Of a stretch of DNA of 64,000 nt, positions 1 through 8,784 are shown one piece after another. A program made the translations under genes and the position numbers. This DNA comes from a virus: the IMG/VR virus record IMGVR_UViG_3300032291_003663, positions 1 through 64,000 of that record; one strand, 5' to 3'. How positions within the stretch are numbered: the stretch's first letter is position 1; each line of letters begins with the position of its first letter. Under the pieces are notes generated by a model. That model searched no databases, was not told the origin of the DNA, and was given only the letters and a program-made list of their open reading frames with translations.

Positions 1-102
1 CATGAGCGTACTCAATTCGTATTAGAGATGGCTAAGAAATATAAATTTAGAGGATTAACAAGATTACATATCTCAGCTTGGGATAAAACATTAAATGTAT
101 AA
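1..102 (+). CDS. queE: 7-carboxy-7-deazaguanine synthase (QueE-like), C-terminal end only
   Basis: Only the last 33 codons are inside the window; the frame is open from base 1 to a TAA at 100-102. The tail has the pattern FRGLTRLHISAWD near the end, which resembles the RLHxxxWG ending of the actinobacterial/cyanobacterial type of QueE, a radical SAM 4Fe-4S enzyme that turns carboxy-tetrahydropterin into 7-carboxy-7-deazaguanine. FolE (7486) and QueD (9549), which supply its substrate, are encoded further right, and this supports the reading. The start, the CxxxCxxC motif and the rest of the protein lie outside the window, so the call rests on the tail and context. Confidence 0.5.
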   Translation, partial: HERTQFVLEMAKKYKFRGLTRLHISAWDKTLNV

Positions 103-742
103 TATAAAAACTATAGAGCAATTAGTTAATCATACCGAACAATCAATGTTTAATGCAATAAGCCATAAGTCTAAAATATCAGATGAGATTATAGCAATAG
201 ATGGTATGAGTAGTGTTAAATGTCGCCATTTACTTAACAATATAGCAACATTAGATGATCTAAAATATTTAGAAGTTGGATCATGGAAAGGATCTACAGC
301 AGTATCAGCATTATATTCTAATAATGTTAAAGAACATACAATTATAGAAAATTGGAAACTTGGATCGGAAGGTATTAGGGATGAATTATTTAATAATTTT
401 AACAATATATTAGGATATTCTCCTAATATTATTGAAGAAGATTGTTTTTCTTTTAATCCATTAGATAAAAATCTAAAAGACATAGATGTATACTTTTATG
501 ATGGAGAACATGAGGAAATAGATCAATACTTAGCAATCACACATTATTATGATTCTCTAGCAGATAATTTTATTTTAATAGTAGATGATACAAATTATCC
601 TCCCGTTCTTCAAGGTACTTTTAGAGCAATACATGATAAAAAATTGAAAATTAATTATCATAGAACATTATTTGCTACACATAATGGGGATGTTTTTAAT
701 TTCTGGAATGGGCTATATATAGCTGTGTTATCTAAACAATAA
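95..742 (+). CDS. class I SAM-dependent methyltransferase (Methyltransf_24 type)
   Basis: A 215-residue protein. Residues 58-70 carry a glycine-rich SAM-binding loop (LEVGSWKGST), and YFYDGEH near residue 132 and LIVDD near 163 match the later strands of the Rossmann-like fold. This family often sits in polysaccharide clusters and methylates sugars, but the acceptor here is unknown. The start overlaps the end of the queE-like gene by 8 bases, so the two are probably co-transcribed. A second protein of the same type is at 34527. Confidence 0.7.
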   Translation: MYNIKTIEQLVNHTEQSMFNAISHKSKISDEIIAIDGMSSVKCRHLLNNIATLDDLKYLEVGSWKGSTAVSALYSNNVKEHTIIENWKLGSEGIRDELFNNFNNILGYSPNIIEEDCFSFNPLDKNLKDIDVYFYDGEHEEIDQYLAITHYYDSLADNFILIVDDTNYPPVLQGTFRAIHDKKLKINYHRTLFATHNGDVFNFWNGLYIAVLSKQ

Positions 743-747
743 GTATT

Positions 748-1578
748 ATGAAAAGTGTATGTATTTTAGTTTATACTAATGAAACTAATATCCCAATATT
801 AGAATTATTCTTAAAGTATTTATTTAAATACAATACAGATTTTAATATTCCAATATATGTTGCTGCTAATAGTTTTACTAAAAAAGAATTACCATATAGT
901 GATAAAGTTACCTACTTAAGTGGTAACGTATCTTTTCATGATAATGGAGGACATTTTTCACAAACATTAAGTAATATTCTCCCTCAAATTAACGAAGATT
1001 ATATATTTTACTTTTGTGACGATTATTTATTAACTAATCCTATAGACATTAGTGGATTGGAAAATCTACTTAAATTAATACAAGATGAAAATGTAGATAT
1101 GTTTACATTTGGATCTATATGTCCTATTAATCATAATTTTATTCCTATTTTAGTAAATTCATCTAAATATGAGTTTGAATCTACTATTTTTTATCAAGTA
1201 GATAATCAATATAGACATGCTTTCAATGTTCAACCTTGTATTTGGACAAAAACATCATTACAACAATTATTATTAGATAATCCTGAAATTAGTCTTCATG
1301 ATCTTGATAACTCTATATTAGAAAATAAAGATCATTATAAAATAATTTGTACTAATTATAAAATATATGATGTTTGTTGCCCTCCTGAATACTTTATTAT
1401 AGGATACATAGAAATAATAAGGCATGGTGCTTTTTTAATGACTTTAAATGGACATGATCATCTAGATAAAACATATCAAAATGATTTTTTAAAACAGCTT
1501 ATTAAAGAAAATAATTTACATAATAAACCTGAATATGATAGATATATCTGTTTTGATAAAAGTTTAATTACATGGTAA
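748..1578 (+). CDS. putative glycosyltransferase-like protein
   Basis: 276 residues. It starts with a short beta strand (KSVCILVYTNET) typical of GT-A folds and has an acidic FCDDYLL segment near residues 89-95 that could be the metal-binding D-x-D equivalent. Similarity to the GT-A glycosyltransferases further right is in fold only. It lies five bases after the methyltransferase and overlaps the next gene by 7 bases, so it belongs to one sugar-modification operon. Donor and acceptor are unknown. Confidence 0.5.
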   Translation: MKSVCILVYTNETNIPILELFLKYLFKYNTDFNIPIYVAANSFTKKELPYSDKVTYLSGNVSFHDNGGHFSQTLSNILPQINEDYIFYFCDDYLLTNPIDISGLENLLKLIQDENVDMFTFGSICPINHNFIPILVNSSKYEFESTIFYQVDNQYRHAFNVQPCIWTKTSLQQLLLDNPEISLHDLDNSILENKDHYKIICTNYKIYDVCCPPEYFIIGYIEIIRHGAFLMTLNGHDHLDKTYQNDFLKQLIKENNLHNKPEYDRYICFDKSLITW

Positions 1579-2948
1579 AGTTAATTATATTTGATATGGA
1601 TGGTGTGTTGGTTGAAGCTAAACAAATACACTTTGATGCTTTAAATCAAGCACTAAGAGAAATTGGTAGAAGTGAAAAGTATGTTATTAGTGAAACAGAA
1701 CATTTATCGATTTATGATGGCTTAAAAACATCTCAAAAATTAGAATTACTTACTCAAAATAAAGGATTACATCCAAACACATATGAAACTATTTGGAATA
1801 GAAAACAACATCTAACAATAGAGGCTTTAAAGCAACTAAAACCAAATCTAACGCTACAGTCAGTATTTAATGCTCTAGTAGAAGATGGATATAAAATCGC
1901 CATATGTTCAAATAGTGTTCGTAAAACAGTATTAACAGTACTATCTAAATTAGGTATTATTGAGTTTATTGACTTGATTTTATCAAATGAGGATGTAAAA
2001 AATAGCAAACCACATCCCGAAATGTATTGGACGGCAATAAGTATTTTAAGTATACTTCCTGAAGAAACATTGATTATAGAAGATAGTCCCCATGGATTAC
2101 TTGCAGCACATAGAAGTTGTGCTCACACAATGAGAGTAAGAAATCCTCATGATGTTACTTATACTAAAATTGCATTGAAATTATTTGAAATAGAAAACGG
2201 TATAGATATTATTACCAATAAGTGGAAAGATGAAAAACTAAATATATTAATACCAATGGCTGGTGCTGGTTCTAGATTTGAACAAGCGGGTTACACATTT
2301 CCAAAACCACTCATTGATGTTAACGGGAAACCAATGATTCAAGTAGTAGTTGAAAATTTAAATATAGATGCTAATTATATTTATATTGTACAAAAGAAAC
2401 ATCGTGAAAAGTATAACTTAGATACACTACTTAATCTAATAACGCCAAATTGCAAAATAGTAGAAGTAGATGGTATTACAGAAGGAGCAGCTTGTACAGC
2501 CTTACAAGCTAAAAAATATATTAATAATGACGCACCTCTATTCTTTGCAAACTTGGACCAATTTGTAGAATGGGATTCAAATGAATTCATGTACAAAATG
2601 CAAGAAACAGATGCTGATGGAGGTATTGTAACATTTAAAGCAACTCATCCTAAATGGTCATTTGTTAAGTTAGATAAAAATGGATTAGTAACTGAAGTAG
2701 CTGAAAAAAATCCAATATCGGATAACGCAACAGTAGGATTTTATTATTGGAAACAAGGTTCTGATTTTATCAAGTACGCTGAACAAATGATTGTGAATAA
2801 TATTCGTGTAAACAATGAATTTTATGTATGTCCTGTATTTAATGAAGCAATAAATGATAATAAAGATATACTTGCATTTAATATAAAGAAAATGTGGGGA
2901 CTAGGAACCCCAGAGGATTTACGTTATTTTATAGAAAATAAAAAATAA
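1572..2948 (+). CDS. bifunctional HAD phosphatase / sugar nucleotidyltransferase fusion
   Basis: 458 residues with two recognisable enzymes. Residues 1-205 are a HAD-superfamily hydrolase: nucleophile motif FDMDGVLVEA near 7-16, CSNS near 112, SKPHPEMY near 147 and IEDSPHG near 170. Residues 222-458 are an NTP_transferase-type domain with IPMAGAGSRF followed by FPKPLIDVNGKPM, the nucleotide-binding signature of sugar-1-phosphate nucleotidyltransferases. The fusion suggests consecutive steps, dephosphorylation and activation of a sugar or sugar-alcohol phosphate, but the substrate cannot be deduced. All HAD catalytic motifs appear intact. Confidence 0.8.
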   Translation: MVKLIIFDMDGVLVEAKQIHFDALNQALREIGRSEKYVISETEHLSIYDGLKTSQKLELLTQNKGLHPNTYETIWNRKQHLTIEALKQLKPNLTLQSVFNALVEDGYKIAICSNSVRKTVLTVLSKLGIIEFIDLILSNEDVKNSKPHPEMYWTAISILSILPEETLIIEDSPHGLLAAHRSCAHTMRVRNPHDVTYTKIALKLFEIENGIDIITNKWKDEKLNILIPMAGAGSRFEQAGYTFPKPLIDVNGKPMIQVVVENLNIDANYIYIVQKKHREKYNLDTLLNLITPNCKIVEVDGITEGAACTALQAKKYINNDAPLFFANLDQFVEWDSNEFMYKMQETDADGGIVTFKATHPKWSFVKLDKNGLVTEVAEKNPISDNATVGFYYWKQGSDFIKYAEQMIVNNIRVNNEFYVCPVFNEAINDNKDILAFNIKKMWGLGTPEDLRYFIENKK

Positions 2949-2951
2949 ATT

Positions 2952-3290
2952 TTGAATACATTATTAGGAATATTTTATGGGTTTCTAGCCCAGATTATTA
3001 CTTTTATTCAACTACAAGGAAATATAAAATACAACTGGTACCAAAAATACCCAGCAACTATATTAGCGGTTGCTATACCAATTAGTTGGTTATTTATTAA
3101 ATCGGTAGAACATTTAGTAAAAGCATATAATGGGGAAATATGGCCAAGTCGTTTAATTGGTTTTGCTGTAGGGATTATTGTATTTGGGGTAATGAGTTAC
3201 TTTTTATTTAATGAAGCTATTACTCATAAAACAACTGTTTGCTTATTATTAGCAGCAACAATTTTAGGAATACAAATATTTTGGAAATAA
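2952..3290 (+). CDS. small multi-pass membrane protein
   Basis: 112 residues, about four hydrophobic segments (near 3-18, 35-52, 68-88 and 94-111). It opens with TTG, three bases after the stop of the fusion gene; no in-frame ATG lies close by. No motif of known function was recognised. Membrane protein by composition only. Confidence 0.55.
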   Translation: MNTLLGIFYGFLAQIITFIQLQGNIKYNWYQKYPATILAVAIPISWLFIKSVEHLVKAYNGEIWPSRLIGFAVGIIVFGVMSYFLFNEAITHKTTVCLLLAATILGIQIFWK

Positions 3291-3303
3291 AAAAATAAAC
3301 AAT

Positions 3304-3537
3304 ATGGCAAAAGATCATTGTATTTTGTGTGGTGTAGAAACACCTTATGATATTAAAGTTCACGTTGATTTACGAATTGGTTATATTGAAGGAGCAGGAC
3401 AACTTTGTTCTAAATGCTATGATAGAGGAACTGATCATAGTTGTATTGCTGTTCCTAAGCATATAATTTATAACACACCTAATGATGCGGAATTAGGCGA
3501 AAAAATTAGGCAAATATATTGGGAAAATATATATTAA
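3304..3537 (+). CDS. small zinc-ribbon-like protein
   Basis: 77 residues with CILCG near residues 6-10 and CSKCY near 36-40, two CxxC knuckles spaced as in a treble-clef or ribbon zinc site. Function unknown. It is the last gene before the membrane-protein/lysis block and is followed by a TATATTTA promoter-like box (3539-3546). Confidence 0.6.
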   Translation: MAKDHCILCGVETPYDIKVHVDLRIGYIEGAGQLCSKCYDRGTDHSCIAVPKHIIYNTPNDAELGEKIRQIYWENIY

Positions 3538-3559
3538 ATATATTTATATACAAAACTAA

Positions 3560-4618
3560 ATGGAATTTTTAAAATATAAAAAGTTAGAAAAGCAACTTGA
3601 AACAAATAGCTTTGAATTAAATTTTAGCACTCTAGATAAAACACTATATTGGTTTTCCTTTTTAGGTAATATAGCCATTATTTACTTCTCCTACTACTTC
3701 TTTTCAGATGTCGTTAATTCTATTCCTGATCTAGCAGGGATTAAAGCAAAAATGTTTTTATTCTTTGCCGTTTTAATAATGACCGGATATGAGTTATTTA
3801 AACGATTTGCGTTTGAACAATTCATTACTAGTATATTTAAACATAAAAGATTAACAGTCGGTATAGTTGGGGGAGCATTAACCGTTATCGGATTGACATC
3901 CGGATCTTTCTATCTATCATTAAATGGTTCACATCGATGGATAGATAGAAGTATTCAAATAACTGCAAATATTGACTCTACAGCAAACCAAAAAGCAGAA
4001 TCCATAATAGTAATATACCAGCAACGTATAGAATTAAAAGAACAACAAATCCAAGCAATACAAACTAACGATGTTGATGGAGTATTGAACAACAGACAAC
4101 GTAATACCGTTAAACAATTAGAAGCTGACGTTAAATCATACGAACACGAACGAGATGAACGTATTGCTAAAACAGAAGATAAAACGGGTTTATCCACGCA
4201 GACTCAATTAGATAAAAATAAACAAAATAACACACTACTTGTTTTCTTAACATTCTTTTTAGAAATTATAGTACTAGTGGGTGTTGGATTTAGAGGATAC
4301 TATACTTTAGGGGCATACGGTGAAACTAAAGATTTATTTTCTACTCCCAAATACAAACAATTTGAAGAATCTCTTCAACTATTAGCTATATTATACGTTA
4401 GAGGTAAAAAGAAAAAGAACGATCCGTTAATGAATATAACAAAATTAAAATCCGTAGTTTCTACTCAAAAACTTGATATAAATCAAAAAACAATCAAGGA
4501 CTTCTATAATCTACTAGAAGAACTAGAAATAATTAAAGTAGAAACAAGACGCCGTAAAATATACAATACCGATTACGAAACTGCTCAAAAACTAGTGCAG
4601 CACGCGTTTATAGACTAA
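3560..4618 (+). CDS. large membrane protein with central coiled coil
   Basis: 352 residues. Hydrophobic segments near 28-50, 66-80, 95-125 and 222-245 suggest four membrane spans, with a charged, glutamine-rich and probably coiled-coil stretch between about residues 140 and 215. The C-terminal 90 residues look soluble and helical. No family recognised. A strong hairpin (4642-4680) follows the gene and probably separates it from the holin-like genes. Confidence 0.55.
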   Translation: MEFLKYKKLEKQLETNSFELNFSTLDKTLYWFSFLGNIAIIYFSYYFFSDVVNSIPDLAGIKAKMFLFFAVLIMTGYELFKRFAFEQFITSIFKHKRLTVGIVGGALTVIGLTSGSFYLSLNGSHRWIDRSIQITANIDSTANQKAESIIVIYQQRIELKEQQIQAIQTNDVDGVLNNRQRNTVKQLEADVKSYEHERDERIAKTEDKTGLSTQTQLDKNKQNNTLLVFLTFFLEIIVLVGVGFRGYYTLGAYGETKDLFSTPKYKQFEESLQLLAILYVRGKKKKNDPLMNITKLKSVVSTQKLDINQKTIKDFYNLLEELEIIKVETRRRKIYNTDYETAQKLVQHAFID

Positions 4619-4641
4619 AAATTCATACATATATACTGCAA

Positions 4642-4680
4642 GGGGTTATCGCGATTGTCCTATTTATCGCCGATAACCCC
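4642..4680 (+). terminator. strong stem-loop, probable terminator or RNA-processing hairpin
   Basis: GGGGTTATC (4642-4650) plus GCGAT (4651-4655) pairs with ATCGC (4666-4670) and GATAACCCC (4672-4680), leaving one bulged C at 4671 and a 10-base loop. No U-run follows, so it is not a textbook intrinsic terminator. Confidence 0.6.
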
Positions 4681-4694
4681 TAAATTATCCGTAT

Positions 4695-4934
4695 ATGAAA
4701 AAATTTTTTAGTCAATTATTTGACGACAATAACACTATTAATGAAAAAGCTGTTATTGGATTTATGGCTTTTACTATGATGTGTGTGTTTGCTATAGCAG
4801 ATGTAGTTACAGGAGCCATGAATAAACCGTTATTAGTAAATGAATTTATTTATGATTCCTTTAAAGTATTAACAATAGCTTGCTTTGGAATAGCTTCTGT
4901 AGATAAGTTTATTAATAAGAAGAAAGAAGAATAA
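4695..4934 (+). CDS. putative holin-like two-span membrane protein
   Basis: 79 residues: a short charged N-terminus, one hydrophobic span near residues 20-40 (GFMAFTMMCVFAIADVVTG), a second near 52-70, and a lysine-rich tail. This is the usual shape of a small phage holin, which would open the inner membrane for the endolysin. It is the first of several membrane genes leading to the GH19-type endolysin at 6526. Function is inferred from shape and neighbourhood. Confidence 0.5.
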   Translation: MKKFFSQLFDDNNTINEKAVIGFMAFTMMCVFAIADVVTGAMNKPLLVNEFIYDSFKVLTIACFGIASVDKFINKKKEE

Positions 4935-4941
4935 ATAAATA

Positions 4942-5340
4942 ATGATGGATAGTTTAAGCAAATTTATCCCTTTATTTCTAAGTGGAGGATGGATAGTATT
5001 ACTTATTGGAGCAGCAGGAATGATCGCTAGACTTGCAACAAGCAAGAATCCTGAAGATAAAACTCTGGCACAGGTTGTTAGTAATATATCGGCCTCTATG
5101 ATTGCTTCTCTAATTGCTTGGTTCATATTAGAGCAGTTTAAAGTATCATCCATGTATAAAGCGATTGCTTATGGATTGGTAGGATTAAACTCTCCTGAGC
5201 TATTAACAGGCATAGTTAAAATATCTACAAACTTTGCTAATAACCCAGCAGACTTTATTAAAAATATAAAAACAGGTGGAGCACCACCTCAAAAAAAAAG
5301 AATAATTAAAAAACCAAAGTCACGAATCAAAAAAGGTTAA
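4942..5340 (+). CDS. putative holin (LydA-like) membrane protein
   Basis: 132 residues with hydrophobic stretches near 8-30, 45-65 and 72-92 and a very basic C-terminal tail (KKKRIIKKPKSRIKKG). The spacing and the glycine-rich first span recall LydA-type holins. It sits between two other membrane proteins with almost no intergenic space. It could act with the 79-residue protein as holin and partner. Confidence 0.5.
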   Translation: MMDSLSKFIPLFLSGGWIVLLIGAAGMIARLATSKNPEDKTLAQVVSNISASMIASLIAWFILEQFKVSSMYKAIAYGLVGLNSPELLTGIVKISTNFANNPADFIKNIKTGGAPPQKKRIIKKPKSRIKKG

Positions 5341-5341
5341 T

Positions 5342-6046
5342 ATGAAGAGTTCAACAATTATGATTATCCTTACAGCAATAATAATAGCTGTAGCATCATT
5401 CGGAAAGTATGTAAATGATAAAATACAAGTATCCGCTACTACAATTTTAGAAGACAGATTAAAACCAGGACCCCTTTTATCACATAGGTTTGATTACTAC
5501 GGAACCTACATCAGTAGTGCTTTATCTACCAGCATTATTAATGTAGATACGCTACTTGCTCATAAGGATGAGATAATGGAAGTAAGAGAGCAAACAGGTA
5601 AAGAATGGAAAGCTTATCTTTCCACATACTTAGTTCCTGAAGAAGACTCAGTTGCTAAGTTAGCCGATAAGCAAATGGTTGACATTGATGAAAAACTTGA
5701 TGATATATTTAAGTTAGCTGAAATTGATAAAATAGGCGCTCAAAAATTATTAGAACAAAGCAATATCAAAGAAGAGTTACTATCAGTAACAGACAGGATT
5801 AACTGGTTAACAGATCTACAGTCTAGAATTGGTCAAGAAGAAACAGTTAAGATGCTATCACTTATCCGAGTATTCGATAACTTTATGATTGGTTGTTTAG
5901 CATTATCCATAATGTTAAGTGGATCAATATTCTATTCAGCTATAAGAGATAGAAAAAAAGCCCAACCTGTAAAAAAATTAACTAAAAAGACTAATAAAAA
6001 ACCTGTAACAAAAAAGAAACCAATTAAGAAATCAACAAGAAGATAA
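5342..6046 (+). CDS. bitopic membrane protein with helical periplasmic domain
   Basis: 234 residues: N-terminal span near 4-20, an approximately 150-residue helical domain, a second span near 178-200, and a cytoplasmic tail made almost only of Lys, Pro, Thr and Arg. The layout matches four-helix-bundle periplasmic sensor modules but no HAMP or signalling domain follows. In a lysis block it might instead act as an inner-membrane spanin-like or anti-holin component. Neither role is proven. Confidence 0.45.
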   Translation: MKSSTIMIILTAIIIAVASFGKYVNDKIQVSATTILEDRLKPGPLLSHRFDYYGTYISSALSTSIINVDTLLAHKDEIMEVREQTGKEWKAYLSTYLVPEEDSVAKLADKQMVDIDEKLDDIFKLAEIDKIGAQKLLEQSNIKEELLSVTDRINWLTDLQSRIGQEETVKMLSLIRVFDNFMIGCLALSIMLSGSIFYSAIRDRKKAQPVKKLTKKTNKKPVTKKKPIKKSTRR

Positions 6047-6053
6047 ATTAAAA

Positions 6054-6509
6054 ATGAAAAAAATTATAACAATATTATTATTATTAATAGCTTCATCAGT
6101 ATATAGTCAAAAAAATTATATATCTGCCGGTACTGGGTTATTTTTTAATTCTCCTATTAAAGATTGGAAAAATACATTTGGTGGAGCTATAGAATATGGT
6201 AGATATTTTAAATCAGGAATATCAGTAGGAGTTAATTTTGGATATTGGTCACTGTTAAAAGGATACGAATATAATGGAACCAAAGTAACATTCCCAATAT
6301 ATAATAATGAATACTACTCATTATCATTCAGTGGTGGATTAAATTATTTCTATGCATTTAAAGATATTTTAGCTGAGTATGACTTAAATAGCAATGTATA
6401 TATTTTTAAAGATAAATCACTATCACTATCCCTAAATTACTGTAGACAAAGCGGTTTAGGGTATGATAAAGCAGAAAGTTTTAATTTTGGAATTAATAAA
6501 GATTTTTAA
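6054..6509 (+). CDS. secreted, probable outer-membrane beta-barrel protein
   Basis: 151 residues. A signal peptide (MKKIITILLLLIASSVYSQ) ends in the YSQ motif typical of Bacteroidetes. The mature part has alternating hydrophobic and polar residues rich in Gly, Tyr and Phe, ending in FGINKDF with a C-terminal aromatic residue, as in outer-membrane barrels. In a lysis cassette it might alter the host outer membrane or exclude other phages; that is inference. Confidence 0.6.
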   Translation: MKKIITILLLLIASSVYSQKNYISAGTGLFFNSPIKDWKNTFGGAIEYGRYFKSGISVGVNFGYWSLLKGYEYNGTKVTFPIYNNEYYSLSFSGGLNYFYAFKDILAEYDLNSNVYIFKDKSLSLSLNYCRQSGLGYDKAESFNFGINKDF

Positions 6510-6525
6510 TAAAAAAAAATAAAGT

Positions 6526-7128
6526 ATGAACTTAGAAAAATTAAAAGGGCATATCCCTGATATTGTAATTGCTCAACTTCCTGATACAATTGCTAAGTTT
6601 GAGCTAAATACATCATTGCGTTTAGCTCATTTTCTGGCTCAAGCAGGACATGAATCAGGTGGATTTAAATTAGTAAATGAAAATTTAAACTATGGAGCTA
6701 AGGGTTTAACAAGTATATTTAAAAAATATTTTCCAACAAATGAAACGGCTCTTCTATATGAAAGAAAACCTGAAAAAATTGCTAATATTGTGTATGCAAG
6801 TCGTATGGGTAATAGTGATAAAGCCTCTGGTGATGGTTGGAAGTATCGTGGCCGTGGTTATATTCAGCTTACTGGTAAAGATAATTATAAAGCTTTCGAT
6901 GCTGTTGTTACCGAAAACATAACTGATAATCCTGATTTAGTAGCAACTAAATATCCATTATTATCAGCTGCTTGGTTTTTTCATAAAAATAGCTTACATA
7001 AAATTGCGGATGAAGGTGCTACGGACGCAGTTGTTACTAAAGTAACTAAGCGTGTTAATGGTGGTACTATTGGATTAGAAGATCGTATTAAGCATTTTAA
7101 AGAATATTATAGCTTATTAAACGTTTAA
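6526..7128 (+). CDS. endolysin, glycoside hydrolase family 19-like
   Basis: 200 residues, a normal size for a single-domain endolysin. LAQAGHESGGF (near residues 38-48) holds the likely catalytic Glu, and the stretch YASRMGNSDKASGDGWKYRGRGYIQLTGKDNY (about residues 92-123) is diagnostic of the GH19/chitinase class I lysozyme-like fold. It cleaves the peptidoglycan glycan strand after holin action. No signal peptide is present, so release must depend on one of the neighbouring holin-like proteins. Confidence 0.88.
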   Translation: MNLEKLKGHIPDIVIAQLPDTIAKFELNTSLRLAHFLAQAGHESGGFKLVNENLNYGAKGLTSIFKKYFPTNETALLYERKPEKIANIVYASRMGNSDKASGDGWKYRGRGYIQLTGKDNYKAFDAVVTENITDNPDLVATKYPLLSAAWFFHKNSLHKIADEGATDAVVTKVTKRVNGGTIGLEDRIKHFKEYYSLLNV

Positions 7129-7138
7129 ATTATATAAC

Positions 7139-7429
7139 ATGAAAAAGTTATTATTATTACTAACTATTGTTTTGTTTGGATGTACAACTACTAAATACGT
7201 TTATGTTAATCCAAAAGATTCAACTAATTTAATTGAGATTAAAAAACGGATTATTTATGAGGACATTTATACACCTCGTATTAATCCGTTTTACAATTAT
7301 TATTGGAACCCCTATAGAGAACCGTATTATTATTATCCAAGATTTCAAAGACCAAATTATGGTCCACCACCTCGTCCCCCAAGAATAGGTAATACTCCTA
7401 TTAGAAGATTTAATGGAGGGCATAGATAA
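7139..7429 (+). CDS. small proline/tyrosine-rich lipoprotein, possible outer spanin
   Basis: 96 residues with a lipoprotein signal: KKLLLLLTIVLFGC, lipid-modified Cys at residue 15. The mature chain is rich in Pro, Tyr, Asn and Arg. Small proline-rich lipoproteins directly after an endolysin gene are often o-spanins in phages of Gram-negative hosts. The inner-membrane partner would have to be one of the bitopic proteins upstream. Spanin role is inferred from position and composition. Confidence 0.5.
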   Translation: MKKLLLLLTIVLFGCTTTKYVYVNPKDSTNLIEIKKRIIYEDIYTPRINPFYNYYWNPYREPYYYYPRFQRPNYGPPPRPPRIGNTPIRRFNGGHR

Positions 7430-7431
7430 AT

Positions 7432-7462
7432 TTTGAAAACCCATTAAGGGTTTGTATATTTA
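7432..7462 (+). promoter_or_regulatory. Bacteroidetes-type promoter before folE
   Basis: TTTG at 7432-7435, exactly 19 bases, then TATATTTA at 7455-7462. The spacer is an inverted repeat (AAACCC 7437-7442, GGGTTT 7448-7453), which could be an operator. Confidence 0.7.
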
Positions 7463-7485
7463 GTTATAAAAAATAGTTACATAAA

Positions 7486-8214
7486 ATGGAAAACAAAAGA
7501 AGAACAATCGCCGACATTAAGGCGTTAGAAACAGCCACACCCGGCTTTGCAAATGGTATGTCACTTCAATTGCAATCACGTATTGAAGATGGTTTTAATC
7601 GCTCTCTTACAGATGATGAAAAATGGCTTATTGTAGGTGAAGCTGAAACTGCATATGGCAAATTTCTTGATGCTTTAGGTGTTGATTGGAGAAATGATCC
7701 AAACAGTATGGAAACACCTCGCCGTGTAGCTAAAGCATACGTATTTGACCTTTGGAAAGGCAGATATGAGTTACCAACTGATATTACATCATTCCCAAGT
7801 GACGGTTATGAAGGAATTGTATTAGAAAGAGATATTCCTATCGTTAGTATGTGTTCACACCACCATCAAGCAATTTTAGGTAAAGCACACGTTGCTTATA
7901 TACCTGGTAAAGAAGGTAAAGTAGTTGGTTTAAGTAAATTAAATCGTATTGTAGAGCATTTTGCTCGTAGAGGTGCTATCCAAGAACAACTCACAGTCGC
8001 TATTCATAATGCTGTAAATACAGTTTGTGAAGATAATGTTGGTGTAATGGTATTAGTACATTCATTCCACAATTGCGTTAGTTGTCGTGGTGTAAAACAC
8101 TTTGGTGCTAGTATGGTTACAAGTGAAGTATCAGGCGTATTTGCTGATCATAGTAGAACAGCTAAAGCTGAAGTACTTGAAATGCTTAAATTAGGAATGG
8201 AGGGATATAGATAA
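7486..8214 (+). CDS. folE: GTP cyclohydrolase I
   Basis: 242 residues, close to the usual length. MCSHHHQAI at 122-130 and CVSCRGVKH at 197-205 contain the zinc ligands (Cys123, His126, Cys200 by family comparison). The enzyme converts GTP to dihydroneopterin triphosphate, the first step towards folate or 7-deazaguanines. With queD and the queE-like tail in the same window, the deazaguanine route is the more likely use. The stop and the next start overlap (TAATG), so the operon continues. Confidence 0.93.
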   Translation: MENKRRTIADIKALETATPGFANGMSLQLQSRIEDGFNRSLTDDEKWLIVGEAETAYGKFLDALGVDWRNDPNSMETPRRVAKAYVFDLWKGRYELPTDITSFPSDGYEGIVLERDIPIVSMCSHHHQAILGKAHVAYIPGKEGKVVGLSKLNRIVEHFARRGAIQEQLTVAIHNAVNTVCEDNVGVMVLVHSFHNCVSCRGVKHFGASMVTSEVSGVFADHSRTAKAEVLEMLKLGMEGYR

Positions 8215-8630
8215 TGAAAAAAACATACCTAAAATGGAAAGATATTGACAAAGCTACTGATAATTTAGCTAAGCAGATTATTAAGAGTAAACTTGAAATA
8301 GATGTTATACATGGATGTCCTAGAGGAGGATTAATACCTGCCGTTATGCTATCACATAAATTAGGAATACCTTTTTTAAAAGAAGATGACGGCGAAGACC
8401 CAATGTATAAAAATATTCTAATAGTAGACGATATATGTGACACAGGAGAAACACTATCTCAATATAGTGAATTCCCCTCAGTACTAACAGCTACTCTCCA
8501 CTATAAACCAACCGCTATGTTTAAACCAGATTTCTACTATAATTTAGCTAAAGAAGATGTATGGTACTGTTACCCTTGGGAGAATAAAGATTCACAAACA
8601 ATACCAGATTATGCAACAGAAAGAAAGTAA
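8214..8630 (+). CDS. phosphoribosyltransferase-like protein
   Basis: 138 residues. ILIVDDICDTGETL (near 66-79) is the PRPP-binding loop of type I phosphoribosyltransferases, and GCPRGGLIPAVML near 31-43 matches the preceding PPi loop. In the deazaguanine neighbourhood it might act on a base or nucleotide precursor, but the specificity cannot be read. The start overlaps folE by one base. Confidence 0.8.
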   Translation: MKKTYLKWKDIDKATDNLAKQIIKSKLEIDVIHGCPRGGLIPAVMLSHKLGIPFLKEDDGEDPMYKNILIVDDICDTGETLSQYSEFPSVLTATLHYKPTAMFKPDFYYNLAKEDVWYCYPWENKDSQTIPDYATERK

Positions 8631-8772
8631 AACAAATTGGCATTTTAGAATTAGTTTAATGAAATCATGTCTTCGAATAGTAGCTGGAGTTACTTTAATT
8701 AGAGGTGAGTTATACATAGCGGGTGCTTTGCTTATAATAGCAGAATTACTTGGGATAGCAGAAGAATTTTAA
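8611..8772 (+). CDS. small membrane protein
   Basis: 53 residues using the ATG at 8611, which overlaps the end of the phosphoribosyltransferase gene; an earlier in-frame start at 8557 would overlap that gene much more. One or two hydrophobic stretches cover most of the C-terminal half (LYIAGALLIIAELLGIAEEF). Function unknown. Confidence 0.45.
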   Translation: MQQKESKTNWHFRISLMKSCLRIVAGVTLIRGELYIAGALLIIAELLGIAEEF

Positions 8773-8784
8773 TATTTATTCCAT

